DNA of 64,000 bases, taken from assembly GCF_019929185.1 (NCBI RefSeq), contig NZ_JAHZPC010000005.1, forward strand, positions 62,001 to 126,000. Direction: 5' to 3'. Positions within the stretch are counted from its first letter, which is position 1, and each line of letters starts with the position of its first letter. Positions 17,067 to 27,848 of the stretch are shown in pieces. The notes below the pieces were generated by a model, which saw only the letters and a program-made list of their open reading frames with translations, did no database searches and was not told the DNA's origin. Position numbers and translations under genes: made by a program. The DNA comes from Streptococcus parasanguinis. GTDB taxonomy: Bacteria > Bacillota > Bacilli > Lactobacillales > Streptococcaceae.

Positions 17067-17987
17067 AGGCTAAGTCCTATGCCAATATCGCGATTATCAA
17101 ATACTGGGGAAAAGAAGATGCCAAACAAATGGTTCCTTCGACTAGTTCGATTTCGTTGACCTTAGAGAATATGTATACAGAGACGAGTCTCTCTCCCTTG
17201 CCAGCAGATGCGACAGCGCATGAATTTTACATCGATGGGGCATTCCAACATCCAGCTGAGCAAGCCAAAATTGGAGCTGTGATTAATGGCTTGAAGCCAG
17301 CAGATGAAGCAGGATTTGTTCGGGTGGATACCAGCAACAACATGCCAACTGCAGCCGGTTTGTCCTCTAGCTCAAGCGGCCTCTCTGCTCTTGTCAAGGC
17401 CTGCAATCGGTATTATGATTTGGGCTTAACTCAGGAGGAATTAGCTCAAAAAGCCAAGTTTGCTTCGGGTTCCTCTTCACGGTCTTTCTTTGGTCCCTTA
17501 GCAGCCTGGGACAAAGAAAGTGGAGAGATTTATAAGGTCAAAACAGACCTAAAACTGGCTATGATTATGCTGGTTCTCAATGATAAGCAAAAGCCCGTTT
17601 CCAGCCGCGAAGGGATGAAACGCTGCATGGAAACCTCGACCAATTTCAAAGAATGGATCGAAGAGTCTCGACAAGATTACAAGGACATGCTGGGCTATCT
17701 AGCTACAAATGATTTTGAACAAGTCGGTCACTTGACAGAGCGCAATGCTCTTGCTATGCATGCGACCACTATGACAGCCACTCCAGCCTTTAGCTACTTG
17801 ACAGAAGAAAGCCACAAAGCCATGGACTATGTCCGTGAACTCCGTGCTGCAGGCCATGCTTGTTACTTTACCATGGATGCAGGGCCAAACGTTAAAGTTC
17901 TCTGTTTAGAAGAAGACTTGGATCAGCTGGTGCCCTTATTTGACGCCCGCTATCGGACCATCGTATCTAAGACAAAGGATCCTCAAG

Positions 17988-17998
<11 letters not shown>
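17048..17998 (+). CDS. mvaD: Diphosphomevalonate decarboxylase
   Basis: A 316-residue GHMP-superfamily enzyme that makes isopentenyl diphosphate from mevalonate diphosphate with ATP. It has the family start SYANIAIIKYWGKED near residue 8, the phosphate-binding loop MPTAAGLSSSSSGLSAL near 100, and the late FTMDAGPNVKVL motif. Its start overlaps the end of mvaK1 by 19 bases and its end overlaps mvaK2 by 11 bases, so the operon is translationally coupled. Confidence 0.96.
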
Positions 17999-19996
<1,998 letters not shown>

Positions 19997-20011
19997 AGAA
20001 AAATCATTTTA

Positions 20012-20173
20012 GAAACTTTCCTTAGGTGAGTACGGAGGTTAGGTGAAATTATCCAGTGGATGATTTCAGCAATCCAGGAAGTTCCATGACTTAGTTTTGA
20101 ACCTAAGGTTTCAAAACTCCCGAGTGCCTGAAACAAAAACGTTTCAGGCACTTTTCTCACAGCGGAAAGTTTC
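20012..20173 (+). repeat. Structured intergenic repeat, copy 2 (variant first hairpin)
   Basis: Same ends and second and third hairpins as the other copies, but the first hairpin is replaced by a longer one (GAAATTATCCA/TGGATGATTTC), making the copy 162 bp. The third stem is GTGCCTGAAAC/GTTTCAGGCAC, a compensatory variant. With the downstream terminator and promoter it accounts for the 432-bp gap between fni and the dipeptidase gene. Confidence 0.88.
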
Positions 20174-20268
20174 AGTATTTTTGGATCGATTTAAAAATTG
20201 GAATGCATTTTTATTTCTTTGCAGAATCGCTTAACTTATTTTACTTTAAAATAGTTTATCTACATAAT

Positions 20269-20301
20269 GATTGACTTTTTAAAGCCAATCCTTTCTTTTT
20301 T
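20269..20301 (+). terminator. Possible intrinsic terminator
   Basis: GATTGACTTT pairs with AAAGCCAATC (one mismatch), then CTTTCTTTTTT. It lies beyond the tail of repeat copy 2 and could end the mevalonate operon. Confidence 0.45.
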
Positions 20302-20364
20302 GAAAAAGTGTTTCTCCTCAAAAATTCTGATAGTTTACGAATCGTTTACGGTTGCTGGAATCGC

Positions 20365-20394
20365 TTGCAAAATAGGCTTGTAAAAGAGTATACT
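20365..20394 (+). promoter_or_regulatory. Promoter for the secreted dipeptidase gene
   Basis: TTGCAA (20365-20370) and TATACT (20389-20394) are separated by 18 bases, 36 bases before the start codon. Confidence 0.6.
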
Positions 20395-20429
20395 AAATAA
20401 GGAAAAACATTTTTAAAAAGGAGTTTAGG

Positions 20430-22091
20430 ATGAAGAAGCACTATTTTCGCTCAGCTGTAGCAGCCTTGCTTCCGCTTTTGTTGATTGCTCAACCTGTTGA
20501 GGCTTGTACGGGGTTCATCATTGGGAAGAAACTGACGGCCGACGGCTCGACCTTGGTAGGGCGTACCGAAGATTTAGAGCCCAACCATAATAAAAATTTT
20601 GTAGTCAGAGAGCGCGTCTACAATAAAAAAGGTGCCATCTTTGAGGATGCCGCCAACGGTTTTCAATATCCCTTGCAAGAGATTAGCTATAAGTATACAG
20701 CCGTCCCAGATGTCACCCCAGATCAGGGAATTTTTGACGAAGCAGGATTCAATGAATATGGGGTTTCCATTTCTGCTACTGTATCTGCTTCAGCAAATGA
20801 CAAGATCCAAAAAGTGGATCCCTATGTCAAGGATGGTTTGGCAGAATCCGGCTTAACCAGCATTGTTCTCCCAAGTGTGAAAACCGCAAGAGAAGGTGTT
20901 GAACTCATTGCTAAAATCGTCGAAGAAAAAGGCGCTGCAGAAGGAAATATTGTGACTATTGCCGATAAAGAAGGCGTCTGGTATATGGAAATCCTATCTG
21001 GTCACCAATATGCGGCCATTCTCTTCCCAGAAGATCGCTTTGCAGTCTTTCCAAATACTTTCTTCTTAGGCCATGTTGATTTATCAGATACAGAGCGTAC
21101 GATTGCCTCAAAAGATCTTGAAAAAGTCGCCAAGGACGCAAATAGCTATAAGGAAGTGGATGGAAAATTCCATGTTTCTCAATCCTATAATCCGCCTTTG
21201 CAAGAAGCGGATCGCTCGCGGGTTTGGTCTGGGATCAAATCTCTAGATCCAAGCTCTCCTGTTAAATATGACGATGCGTCCTTTGACCTTCTTCATACAA
21301 CCGATCGGAAATTAACTCTCCGCGATGCCATGAATCTCCAACGCAATCGTTTGGAAGGAACCAAATACAAACCACAGGATCAAATGGAGCTGGATGGAAA
21401 AGGCATCCCGAAAAAAGGAGAGTTTGATGCCGTTTATAAATACCCCATCTCCAATCCAAATGTCATGGAGGCCCATATTTTCCAACTGAAAGACGAGGTC
21501 CCAGCAAGTGCGGGTGGAGGCACCATGTGGCTGTCGATGGGTAGTCCGCGGAATGCTCCTTACCTACCGTACTATGGCAATATTCTCAACACCTATCAAG
21601 CCTACCAAGAATTAGGGGATCATTACAATGACCGCTCCTGGTATTGGACCATTTCAAGAATCAATGACCTTGTAGCCAAGTATCCTGATTTATTCGAAGA
21701 TGGGGCGATTCGTACTGAAATGGAACGATTGGAATCTCAGTGGATGGTTGAACAAGATCTGAGTGATCAGGAACAAATTGCCCTTGCTTCTCAGCCTGAA
21801 GAGGCGAGTAAGAAGGCAACAGAAGAAGGAATAGCGAGAGCTGAGAAAACCTTTGAACGCTTGCAAGAAATTAGAAAAGAAGCAGAACAAAAGGTAGCAG
21901 ATGAACACGGAAAAAGTGCTCTGCAAGATCTAGATGACGAAGAAGATGCTGCTTATGAAGAAAAAATTGATTTGGTTGATTTTGACTATGATTACATTTT
22001 AGCAGCAGGCTTGTTCGGAGCAACCCTTCTAGCGATTGTGATCTACCTAATTCGCTCAAAGAAACAAAAGGGAGGAAAACAAGATGACTAA
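20430..22091 (+). CDS. Secreted, membrane-anchored C69 family dipeptidase
   Basis: A 553-residue Ntn-hydrolase of the PepD/C69 family. Residues 1-25 are a signal peptide ending PVEA, and residue 26 is the Cys of CTGFIIGKKLTADGSTLVGRTED-type family start, so signal-peptidase cleavage would itself expose the N-terminal nucleophile. Downstream come conserved ILPSVKTAREGVELI and WYMEILSGH segments. The last 120 residues add an acidic/charged coiled-coil stretch and a membrane helix (ILAAGLFGATLLAIVIYLI) with a basic tail, which anchors it to the cell surface. It overlaps the PrsW-type gene by 8 bases. The AAGGAG site is 7 bases before the ATG. Confidence 0.88.
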   Translation: MKKHYFRSAVAALLPLLLIAQPVEACTGFIIGKKLTADGSTLVGRTEDLEPNHNKNFVVRERVYNKKGAIFEDAANGFQYPLQEISYKYTAVPDVTPDQGIFDEAGFNEYGVSISATVSASANDKIQKVDPYVKDGLAESGLTSIVLPSVKTAREGVELIAKIVEEKGAAEGNIVTIADKEGVWYMEILSGHQYAAILFPEDRFAVFPNTFFLGHVDLSDTERTIASKDLEKVAKDANSYKEVDGKFHVSQSYNPPLQEADRSRVWSGIKSLDPSSPVKYDDASFDLLHTTDRKLTLRDAMNLQRNRLEGTKYKPQDQMELDGKGIPKKGEFDAVYKYPISNPNVMEAHIFQLKDEVPASAGGGTMWLSMGSPRNAPYLPYYGNILNTYQAYQELGDHYNDRSWYWTISRINDLVAKYPDLFEDGAIRTEMERLESQWMVEQDLSDQEQIALASQPEEASKKATEEGIARAEKTFERLQEIRKEAEQKVADEHGKSALQDLDDEEDAAYEEKIDLVDFDYDYILAAGLFGATLLAIVIYLIRSKKQKGGKQDD

Positions 22092-22908
22092 AATTCAAAG
22101 AGCCTCGATCTATCTCTTTCTATTATTTGCAGGAATTGGCTTGGAGTTTGAACTCGGTCATCTTTCTCAACAAGAATTTAGCCAGTCTGCAGGAAGAGAC
22201 TTGGTCTTGAACTTGTCTGTTTTAGCTGCTATTATTATCCCACTCTATCTCTTTTCAAAACGATTGGCCAAGCAGTTGTCTGTCCCAACCTATCTCTTAT
22301 GGATTGCTATGTTTGGGGGTGCCTTCGTAGCAGGCTGGTTGAGCTTTTCAGGTAATAGCTTGATTGATATTATGAATAGCCATGTGATCAAGGATGCCAC
22401 TGTCTTTAACAAGTGGACCGATGCCTTGACAGCCCCATTCTCAGAGGAATTCTTTAAGGCTCTGGTTGCCTTTTGGGTTGTCTTGATGGTTGGCAAAAAA
22501 GATCTAAAAGCGATTCTAATTGCAGGCTTGGGCTCTGGTTTTGGTTTTCAAATCATTGAGGATTTAGGGTACGTTGCCCGCCAAACAAAAACGAGCCAAT
22601 TAGCCGCCGTTACTGAGGCCATTAACCGTATTTCTGGTGGGTTAGCTTCACACGCCCTCTATACAGCAGTTGTATCCGTTGGTGTCTTCCTCTTGTTGTC
22701 TCAAGTGACCCAGAAAAAGGAAAAACTCTTTGGACTCTGGTGTGTTGTCTCGACAGTAGCCAATCACTTCTTATGGAATTCTCCGTTTTATGAAACAGAC
22801 CATCGGATTAATCTTCTCGTCGGACTGCTCTTTGCCGTCCAAGTAGGGACCTTTATCGAAGTGGTGCTCTATACCAAGAAAGAGCCCGATTTGCCATTTT
22901 TAAAATAA
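22084..22908 (+). CDS. PrsW family glutamic-type intramembrane protease
   Basis: A 274-residue polytopic membrane protein. The family motifs are present: APFSEEFFKALVAF (the EExxK-type pair near residue 120), GFGFQIIEDLGYV near 155, ASHALYTAVVSVG near 195 and VANHFLWNSPF near 236. PrsW-type proteases cut membrane-anchored substrates such as anti-sigma factors. Its start lies within the 3' end of the dipeptidase gene, so the two proteins are made together. Whether it processes that partner is unknown. It ends at a clear terminator. Confidence 0.85.
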   Translation: MTKIQRASIYLFLLFAGIGLEFELGHLSQQEFSQSAGRDLVLNLSVLAAIIIPLYLFSKRLAKQLSVPTYLLWIAMFGGAFVAGWLSFSGNSLIDIMNSHVIKDATVFNKWTDALTAPFSEEFFKALVAFWVVLMVGKKDLKAILIAGLGSGFGFQIIEDLGYVARQTKTSQLAAVTEAINRISGGLASHALYTAVVSVGVFLLLSQVTQKKEKLFGLWCVVSTVANHFLWNSPFYETDHRINLLVGLLFAVQVGTFIEVVLYTKKEPDLPFLK

Positions 22909-22930
22909 TAAGTCAAATTTTTTCAAACAA

Positions 22931-22963
22931 AAAAGAACTAAGACGTGCGTCTTAGTTCTTTTA
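22931..22963 (+). terminator. Intrinsic terminator after prsW-like gene
   Basis: AAAAGAACTAAGAC pairs with GTCTTAGTTCTTTT around GTGC. The 3' half recurs as GTCTTAGTTCTTTTA at 23233-23247 on the far side of the repeat. Confidence 0.8.
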
Positions 22964-23056
22964 GAATGTAAACAAACTGTTTTTTACATAAAACAATCTA
23001 AGTGATGAAGAATAATTAAAACTGATAATATCAGTAGGCTCGTTCAAACATACATT

Positions 23057-23195
23057 GAAACTTTCCGCAGTGAGAAAAGTGCTAGAAATTAGATTATTTC
23101 TAGCGCTCGGGAGTTTTGGAACCTTGGGTCCAAAACTAAGTCATGGAACTTCGAAGAAGTTCGCTGACGTCCGTACTCACCTAAGGAAAGTTTCA
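23057..23195 (-). repeat. 138-bp structured intergenic repeat, copy 3 (minus orientation)
   Basis: Read on the minus strand it has the standard ends and hairpins. The second stem is GTTTTGGACCC/GGTTCCAAAAC and the third is a GCTAGAAAT/ATTTCTAGC variant, with paired changes relative to other copies. It occupies the 335-bp gap between the convergent prsW-like and mvaA genes. Confidence 0.9.
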
Positions 23196-23244
23196 AAAAT
23201 GACATTGTCTTCAATCTGAAAACGAAAAACATGTCTTAGTTCTT

Positions 23245-24507
23245 TTATTTTCTCAGTTCTTGTAAGAGTGTTTGTGCTTTTTCTAAATTAAAGGGTTTGT
23301 TTTCAAGGAGTTGGCTGACCAGACAGGGAACTTCCTCTTCCTTAGCTCCTGCTAGCAGAGCTAGAGAGCGTGCTTGGAGTTTCATATGTCCTGCTTGGAT
23401 CCCTGTGGTGACTAGGGCCTTCAGGGCAGCAAAATTCTGCGCTAAACCGAGTGACGCGATGATACCGGCTAATTCGATAGCAGAAGGTTCTCCTAGTAAA
23501 CGGTGGCTGACTTGAACCGTAGGGTTGAGGCCAATGGAGCCTCCTTTTGTCGCAACCGGCATTGGCAGGGTGATCTCTCCATAGAGTTTTTTCTCTTCTG
23601 GCTGACTTGTCCAGTGACTCAAGCCTTTGTATGAGCCGCTTTGCGCGGCATAGGCATGGGCTCCTGCTTCGATAGCCCGCCAGTCATTACCTGTCGCAAG
23701 GACCAGGGCATCAATCCCGTTAAAAATCCCCTTGTTATGAGTGGCTGCACGGTAAGGATCCACTTGAGCCAGTTGGCTAGCTAGCTCCATCCGGTGGGCA
23801 ATCTCAATGGCTTCCTCAGGATTTCGACTCAGTGCTTTAAAATCGATAGCACACCGTGCACTCACCAAAGAGCGCGTGGCCAAGTTGGATAAAATCGCCA
23901 TTAAGGCCTGTCCACCAGAGAGTTCTTGGATGCGATCGGTCAGAGCTTCCAGCATCGTGTTGAGCATATTGGCCCCCATGGCTTCTTTAGGATCGACAGC
24001 CAAGTAGACAATGAGAAAGTTCCCCTTGTTTTCGACCCAAAGATCCCTCGCTCCGCCTCCACGCTTGACGATAGAAGGATAGGCTTCATTAGCCAGCTGA
24101 AGAAGAGTTTCCTTGTCTTCTAGGATGCGCTTGCTAGCCATTTCCACATCCCTAACATCTGTCAGAGCAATCTCACCGATCATTTGACGTTGGTGCACTT
24201 GGGTGGTGAAACCGCCCGAACGTTGGATGAGCTTGGCTGCAAAGCTGGCTGCAGCAACGACGGAAGGCTCTTCTGTGACCATAGGAAGGACATAGTCACG
24301 ACCATTGATCAGAAAATAAGGAGCGAGGCTAAAAGGCAGATCAAAGGTCGACACGACATTTTCCGTCAGTTGATCTGCAATAGAGAGGGGGAGTCCCTTT
24401 TGTTCTTTTAAGATCTGTGCTTCATCCCAAGTTAAGAGGCCTTCCTTCAGTAAGGCCTCTATGCGTTCAGTGGGCGAAAGTTTTGCAAAACCTGGTAATC
24501 GTGCCAT
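23245..24507 (-). CDS. mvaA: Hydroxymethylglutaryl-CoA reductase, class II type
   Basis: A 420-residue enzyme that reduces HMG-CoA to mevalonate. Visible are the start GFAKLSPTERIEALL, the substrate loop ENVVSTFDLPFSLAPYFLING, catalytic-Lys region ATHNKGIFNGIDALVLATGNDWRAIE (split across the motif, near residue 265), DPKEAMGANMLN, and the C-terminal catalytic His in GHMKLQARSLALL near 385. These match bacterial degradative-type class II enzymes used for biosynthesis in cocci. It overlaps the mvaS stop by one base and is cotranscribed with it. Confidence 0.95.
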   Translation of the reverse strand: MARLPGFAKLSPTERIEALLKEGLLTWDEAQILKEQKGLPLSIADQLTENVVSTFDLPFSLAPYFLINGRDYVLPMVTEEPSVVAAASFAAKLIQRSGGFTTQVHQRQMIGEIALTDVRDVEMASKRILEDKETLLQLANEAYPSIVKRGGGARDLWVENKGNFLIVYLAVDPKEAMGANMLNTMLEALTDRIQELSGGQALMAILSNLATRSLVSARCAIDFKALSRNPEEAIEIAHRMELASQLAQVDPYRAATHNKGIFNGIDALVLATGNDWRAIEAGAHAYAAQSGSYKGLSHWTSQPEEKKLYGEITLPMPVATKGGSIGLNPTVQVSHRLLGEPSAIELAGIIASLGLAQNFAALKALVTTGIQAGHMKLQARSLALLAGAKEEEVPCLVSQLLENKPFNLEKAQTLLQELRK

Positions 24508-25679
24508 TATTTTTCTACTTTCTGGTAAGTGCGTTGGTGTTCGTTGATCTCTGTCAAAGCATAAGTTTGAAGCGTAGCAGGCTCAAATACTTGATTGCCA
24601 CTAGAGTCTAGATCTACTTCCTCATAAAAGAGTCGTTCGTAGTCAGCAACACTAAGAACCGTACGTTGGTCTAGTTTTTCCATGCGTTTGTGATCTAAGA
24701 GTTGCTCAAAACCAGGAACAAGGTTGGCACTAAAGATCTCAGAAACTGCTCCACTTCCATAGCTAAAGAGGGCGATTCGGTCCCCGGCTTTGAGTTGGGG
24801 ACGATTTTCCAGTAGTGACAGCAAGCCTAAGAAAAGAGATCCAGTGTAGATATTTCCTACGCGTTGGCTGTATAGAATCGATTGATCAAAATTGTATTGT
24901 AATTGATCTTTTTTCTCTTCTGATACTGACTTATCCAAGATTTTTTTCAAGCCCTTGAGAGCTAATTTCGGATAAGGCAAGTGGAAGCAGACGGCTGCAA
25001 AGTCTGTCAAGGTAAGGCCAGTCCGTTTCTGGTATTCCGCCCAGGTTGTTTTCAGAGAATCTAGATATTGCTGTGTTGAATAAATCCCATTCACGAAGGG
25101 GGTTGTCACATAATTTGGACGCCAAAAATCCATGACATCACGTGTTTGGGCGACGTTATCATCGTTAAAAGATAGAACACGGGGATTTTGACTGATTAGC
25201 ATAGCAACCGCTCCAGCCCCTTGTGTCGGTTCACCAGGAGTTCCGATTCCATATTTAGCAATGTCACTGGCAATGACCAAGACCTTACTCTGCGGGAATT
25301 TTTCAACATGGAGTTTAGCATAATCCAAAGCAGCAGTTGCAGCATAGCAAGCTTCCTTCATCTCAAAAGAGCGGGCAAAAGGCTGGATGTCTAGTAAACC
25401 ATGGACAAAAACAGCAGCAGCCTTACTCTGGTCAATCCCAGATTCCGTCGCAAGAATCACCATATCGATTGCTTGTTTGTCTTCATCTGTCAAAATATCA
25501 TCTGCCGCAGTTGCAGCCAGTGTGACGATGTCTTCTGTGATCGGTGCAACACTTTGTTCTTTTAAGAGAAGACCCTTGCTCAGTTTTTCAGGATCAGTAT
25601 CACGAGCAGCAGCCAAATCTTCTAAACGCAAGACATAAGGGCTCGTCGCAAAACCAATCTTATCAATCCCAATTGTCAT
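24507..25679 (-). CDS. mvaS: Hydroxymethylglutaryl-CoA synthase
   Basis: A 390-residue thiolase-fold enzyme that condenses acetyl-CoA with acetoacetyl-CoA. The family start IGIDKIGFATSPYVL, the catalytic Cys in EMKEACYAATAALDY near residue 109, the His of CFHLPYPKLALKGLKK near 230, and YSQRVGNIYTGSLFLGLLSLLEN near 275 are all present. The mvaS-mvaA pair is about 3.2 kb from the mvaK1 operon on the opposite strand, a common streptococcal arrangement. Together they complete the upper mevalonate pathway. Confidence 0.96.
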   Translation of the reverse strand: MTIGIDKIGFATSPYVLRLEDLAAARDTDPEKLSKGLLLKEQSVAPITEDIVTLAATAADDILTDEDKQAIDMVILATESGIDQSKAAAVFVHGLLDIQPFARSFEMKEACYAATAALDYAKLHVEKFPQSKVLVIASDIAKYGIGTPGEPTQGAGAVAMLISQNPRVLSFNDDNVAQTRDVMDFWRPNYVTTPFVNGIYSTQQYLDSLKTTWAEYQKRTGLTLTDFAAVCFHLPYPKLALKGLKKILDKSVSEEKKDQLQYNFDQSILYSQRVGNIYTGSLFLGLLSLLENRPQLKAGDRIALFSYGSGAVSEIFSANLVPGFEQLLDHKRMEKLDQRTVLSVADYERLFYEEVDLDSSGNQVFEPATLQTYALTEINEHQRTYQKVEK

Positions 25680-25834
25680 TCTTAACCTCTTTTTTATTTG
25701 ATATCTACTAGTATATTTCGTTACTATTTTACCATATTTAAGGGTAAAACTCCCTTGAAAAAGCTAGATCAGCAAGGAAATCATTCTCGGGACCGATTTT
25801 GCAATATTTCATAGAAAAATAAAGAATCTATCAG

Positions 25835-25860
25835 AAAAAGCCATCCTTAGATGGCTTTTC
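25835..25860 (-). terminator. Intrinsic terminator of the small membrane protein gene
   Basis: AAAAGCCATC/GATGGCTTTT with a four-base loop and, on the minus strand, a run of Ts. Confidence 0.85.
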
Positions 25861-25865
25861 AACTC

Positions 25866-26096
25866 TTATGCTTGCTTATCCTTCTTAGGGTTGCTCATGA
25901 TTCTTATGAAGAGTTCTTTGCATTTATCTCTTAGAACTTTTTCGTAGAAGACGAGTATAGCGATGTACACAATCAGAAAGTTCAAGGTCAGAAAGAACAA
26001 GTCAAATGAATTGCGTGCATAGTTAGTTGCTTCTAGATAGGAGTTGATTGCTCCTAAAATCCCCCAAGGAAGATACTTGATATACTTGTTTACCAT
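25866..26096 (-). CDS. Small membrane protein of unknown function
   Basis: A 76-residue protein with one clear membrane helix (about residues 32-52, FFLTLNFLIVYIAILVFYE) and a more polar N-terminal amphipathic part, ending in a basic tail. A GAGGTG site is 8 bases before the ATG and a terminator follows the stop. No family is recognised. It stands alone between mvaS and the ThrE-type genes, with GC and codon use similar to neighbours. Confidence 0.6.
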   Translation of the reverse strand: MVNKYIKYLPWGILGAINSYLEATNYARNSFDLFFLTLNFLIVYIAILVFYEKVLRDKCKELFIRIMSNPKKDKQA

Positions 26097-26201
26097 CCTA
26101 CAGCACCTCGCATCCTTTAAAGGATTTGTTTTTCACTTTTATTGTATTCTTTTATGTGGAAAATGCAAGCGATGACACTCATAAAAATTGAACAACCAAT
26201 G

Positions 26202-26669
26202 CTAGTTGGCATTGGTCATTTTTCTTTTTTGATGGCGTTGATAAGAATGGTAGAGTTTCAAAACGACAGATCCACTAGCCATCCCGATGGAGATCACCAA
26301 GGCGAGAATAACCACCAGGGTCACGCTGGTTACTGCCTGTCGATATTGGCCACTAACAAAGAAGGAAGTGGTCCGATAGGAAATATATCCAGGAACCAAG
26401 GGGGCGAGAATGGACAACATAAAGACCACGACAGGCGTCTTGAGAATGATACTTAAAATCTGACTGATACAGGAGCCGACAATAGCTGCGATAAAGGTTG
26501 CTACGATAACATTGGTAGGACCTTTTAGAATATAGTATAGTAGCCAGATGCCCATCCCTAAGATTCCTCCAGGAATCAGCATGGAGCGTTGCACATTTAG
26601 GACAATTAAAAAGGTGATGATGGCAATCAAACTAGCCACCGCTTGGATTAAAAATTCAGTTAAGTTCAT
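26202..26669 (-). CDS. ThrE-type threonine/serine exporter, small C-terminal subunit
   Basis: A 155-residue membrane protein with four or five helices matching the ThrE_2/DUF3815 half of threonine/serine exporters (ILAPLVPGYISYRT near residue 90 is typical). The partner half is encoded 4 bases upstream on the same strand. Split exporters of this type are common in Firmicutes, and both halves are needed. The stop codon lies inside a hairpin (26193-26219) that probably ends the transcript. Confidence 0.85.
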   Translation of the reverse strand: MNLTEFLIQAVASLIAIITFLIVLNVQRSMLIPGGILGMGIWLLYYILKGPTNVIVATFIAAIVGSCISQILSIILKTPVVVFMLSILAPLVPGYISYRTTSFFVSGQYRQAVTSVTLVVILALVISIGMASGSVVLKLYHSYQRHQKRKMTNAN

Positions 26670-26673
26670 GATT

Positions 26674-27432
26674 TTATTTCATAAGGACGAGGGCAACGGT
26701 TGTACCGGCACCAAGTGCAAGAGTAATGAGGAGAGTCTCAAAGAGTTTGCTCATCCCAGAGTTGAGGTGGTAATTCATCAGATCTCGGACGGCATTGGTC
26801 ATAGCGATCCCAGGAACGAAGGGCATGACACAGCCTGCGATAATGAGATCGGTATTGGAAGGAAAACCACTATAGCGCGTCCAAATATGGGCTAAAAAGC
26901 CAAAGACAAAGGCTGCCGCAAAAGCAGTGGCAAAAGGAATGCGAACATATTTCTCTACGACAAGTGAAAAAGCAAAGGCAAAGACAGTTGCAATGCCCGC
27001 TCCAATCGCATCATAGAAATTTCCACCAAACATGATGGAGAAGAAAGGCGCACTAAGGGTTGCTGCAATGGTCAACTGGAGATTGGTATAAGGAACACGC
27101 TTATTTTTTAACTCGCTCAGGGCCTGGTAAGCGTGCTCGAGATCGATCTCTCCAGAGACTAGTTGACGAGAGATCTGGTTGACGTCACAGACCTTCTCGA
27201 TATTGTAATTAGTTCGCAAGATCCGTTTCATGCGCGTGACATTGGTGTTCTCAATTGAAAAGAAAATAGCGACTGGCATCGCTAAAACATTGCAATCGAC
27301 GATTCCCTGTGAATGGGCGATCCGGATCATGGTATCTTCGACCCGGTGAATCTCAGAACCGCTCTCTATCAGGAGGGTTCCAGCTAACATCAGGACGTCG
27401 ATCACTTGGTTGATCTGTTTTGACTCTTCCAT
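26674..27432 (-). CDS. ThrE-type threonine/serine exporter, large N-terminal subunit (DUF1212)
   Basis: A 252-residue protein with a soluble N-terminal region containing ESGSEIHRVEDTMIRIA (the ThrE/DUF1212 signature near residue 20) and five membrane helices, including GCVMPFVPGIAMTNAVRD near 207. It forms an amino-acid exporter with the small subunit encoded downstream. The substrate (threonine or serine) follows from the family, not from anything specific here. Confidence 0.87.
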   Translation of the reverse strand: MEESKQINQVIDVLMLAGTLLIESGSEIHRVEDTMIRIAHSQGIVDCNVLAMPVAIFFSIENTNVTRMKRILRTNYNIEKVCDVNQISRQLVSGEIDLEHAYQALSELKNKRVPYTNLQLTIAATLSAPFFSIMFGGNFYDAIGAGIATVFAFAFSLVVEKYVRIPFATAFAAAFVFGFLAHIWTRYSGFPSNTDLIIAGCVMPFVPGIAMTNAVRDLMNYHLNSGMSKLFETLLITLALGAGTTVALVLMK

Positions 27433-27569
27433 AATTTCCTTCTTACTAAATAATCTGTTTCTATTATAGCAAAAAAGGACGAGAGACAGAACTAAAATTT
27501 GACAATTCTAGTTTGTTTCTTGTCCTTATGAATTCGTTTAGAATAGCTATTGTCTAGCCCTAAGATTCG

Positions 27570-27683
27570 TTAACTCGGGTGGTGGTGCTGCACGGTCATA
27601 TCCTGGACGAGAAGGGTTGCTAAAAAGATCAGTGCAATCAGGATAAAGAGCCAAATAATAGCGAAAATAAATGTTAAAAACAT
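27570..27683 (-). CDS. Candidate 37-residue single-pass membrane peptide
   Basis: An ATG at 27683 with AAGGGGTG five bases upstream opens a 37-codon frame. Residues 2-26 are a hydrophobic helix (FLTFIFAIIWLFILIALIFL and on) followed by a short tail QDMTVQHHHPS with three histidines. It lies in the otherwise empty 415-bp gap between the exporter genes and pflB. Regular hydrophobic composition and the ribosome-binding site support a real gene, but no family is recognised. Confidence 0.55.
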   Translation of the reverse strand: MFLTFIFAIIWLFILIALIFLATLLVQDMTVQHHHPS

Positions 27684-27803
27684 AGGATCACCCCTTCTAT
27701 CTTATTCACAGCTCTACTATAACACTTGGAGAAAGCGCTGTCAAACTCTATATAGCAGGCTCTTAAACTCTTTCAAAATTCAGAATAATCTTGCGATGAG
27801 GAT

Positions 27804-27836
27804 AAAAAAACCAGCCGTTTCCGACTGGTTTTTTCA
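27804..27836 (-). terminator. Intrinsic terminator of pflB
   Basis: AAAAAACCAG and CTGGTTTTTT arms around CCGTTTCCGA; Ts follow on both strands so it may work both ways. Confidence 0.85.
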
Positions 27837-27848
27837 TCTATTTGAATC

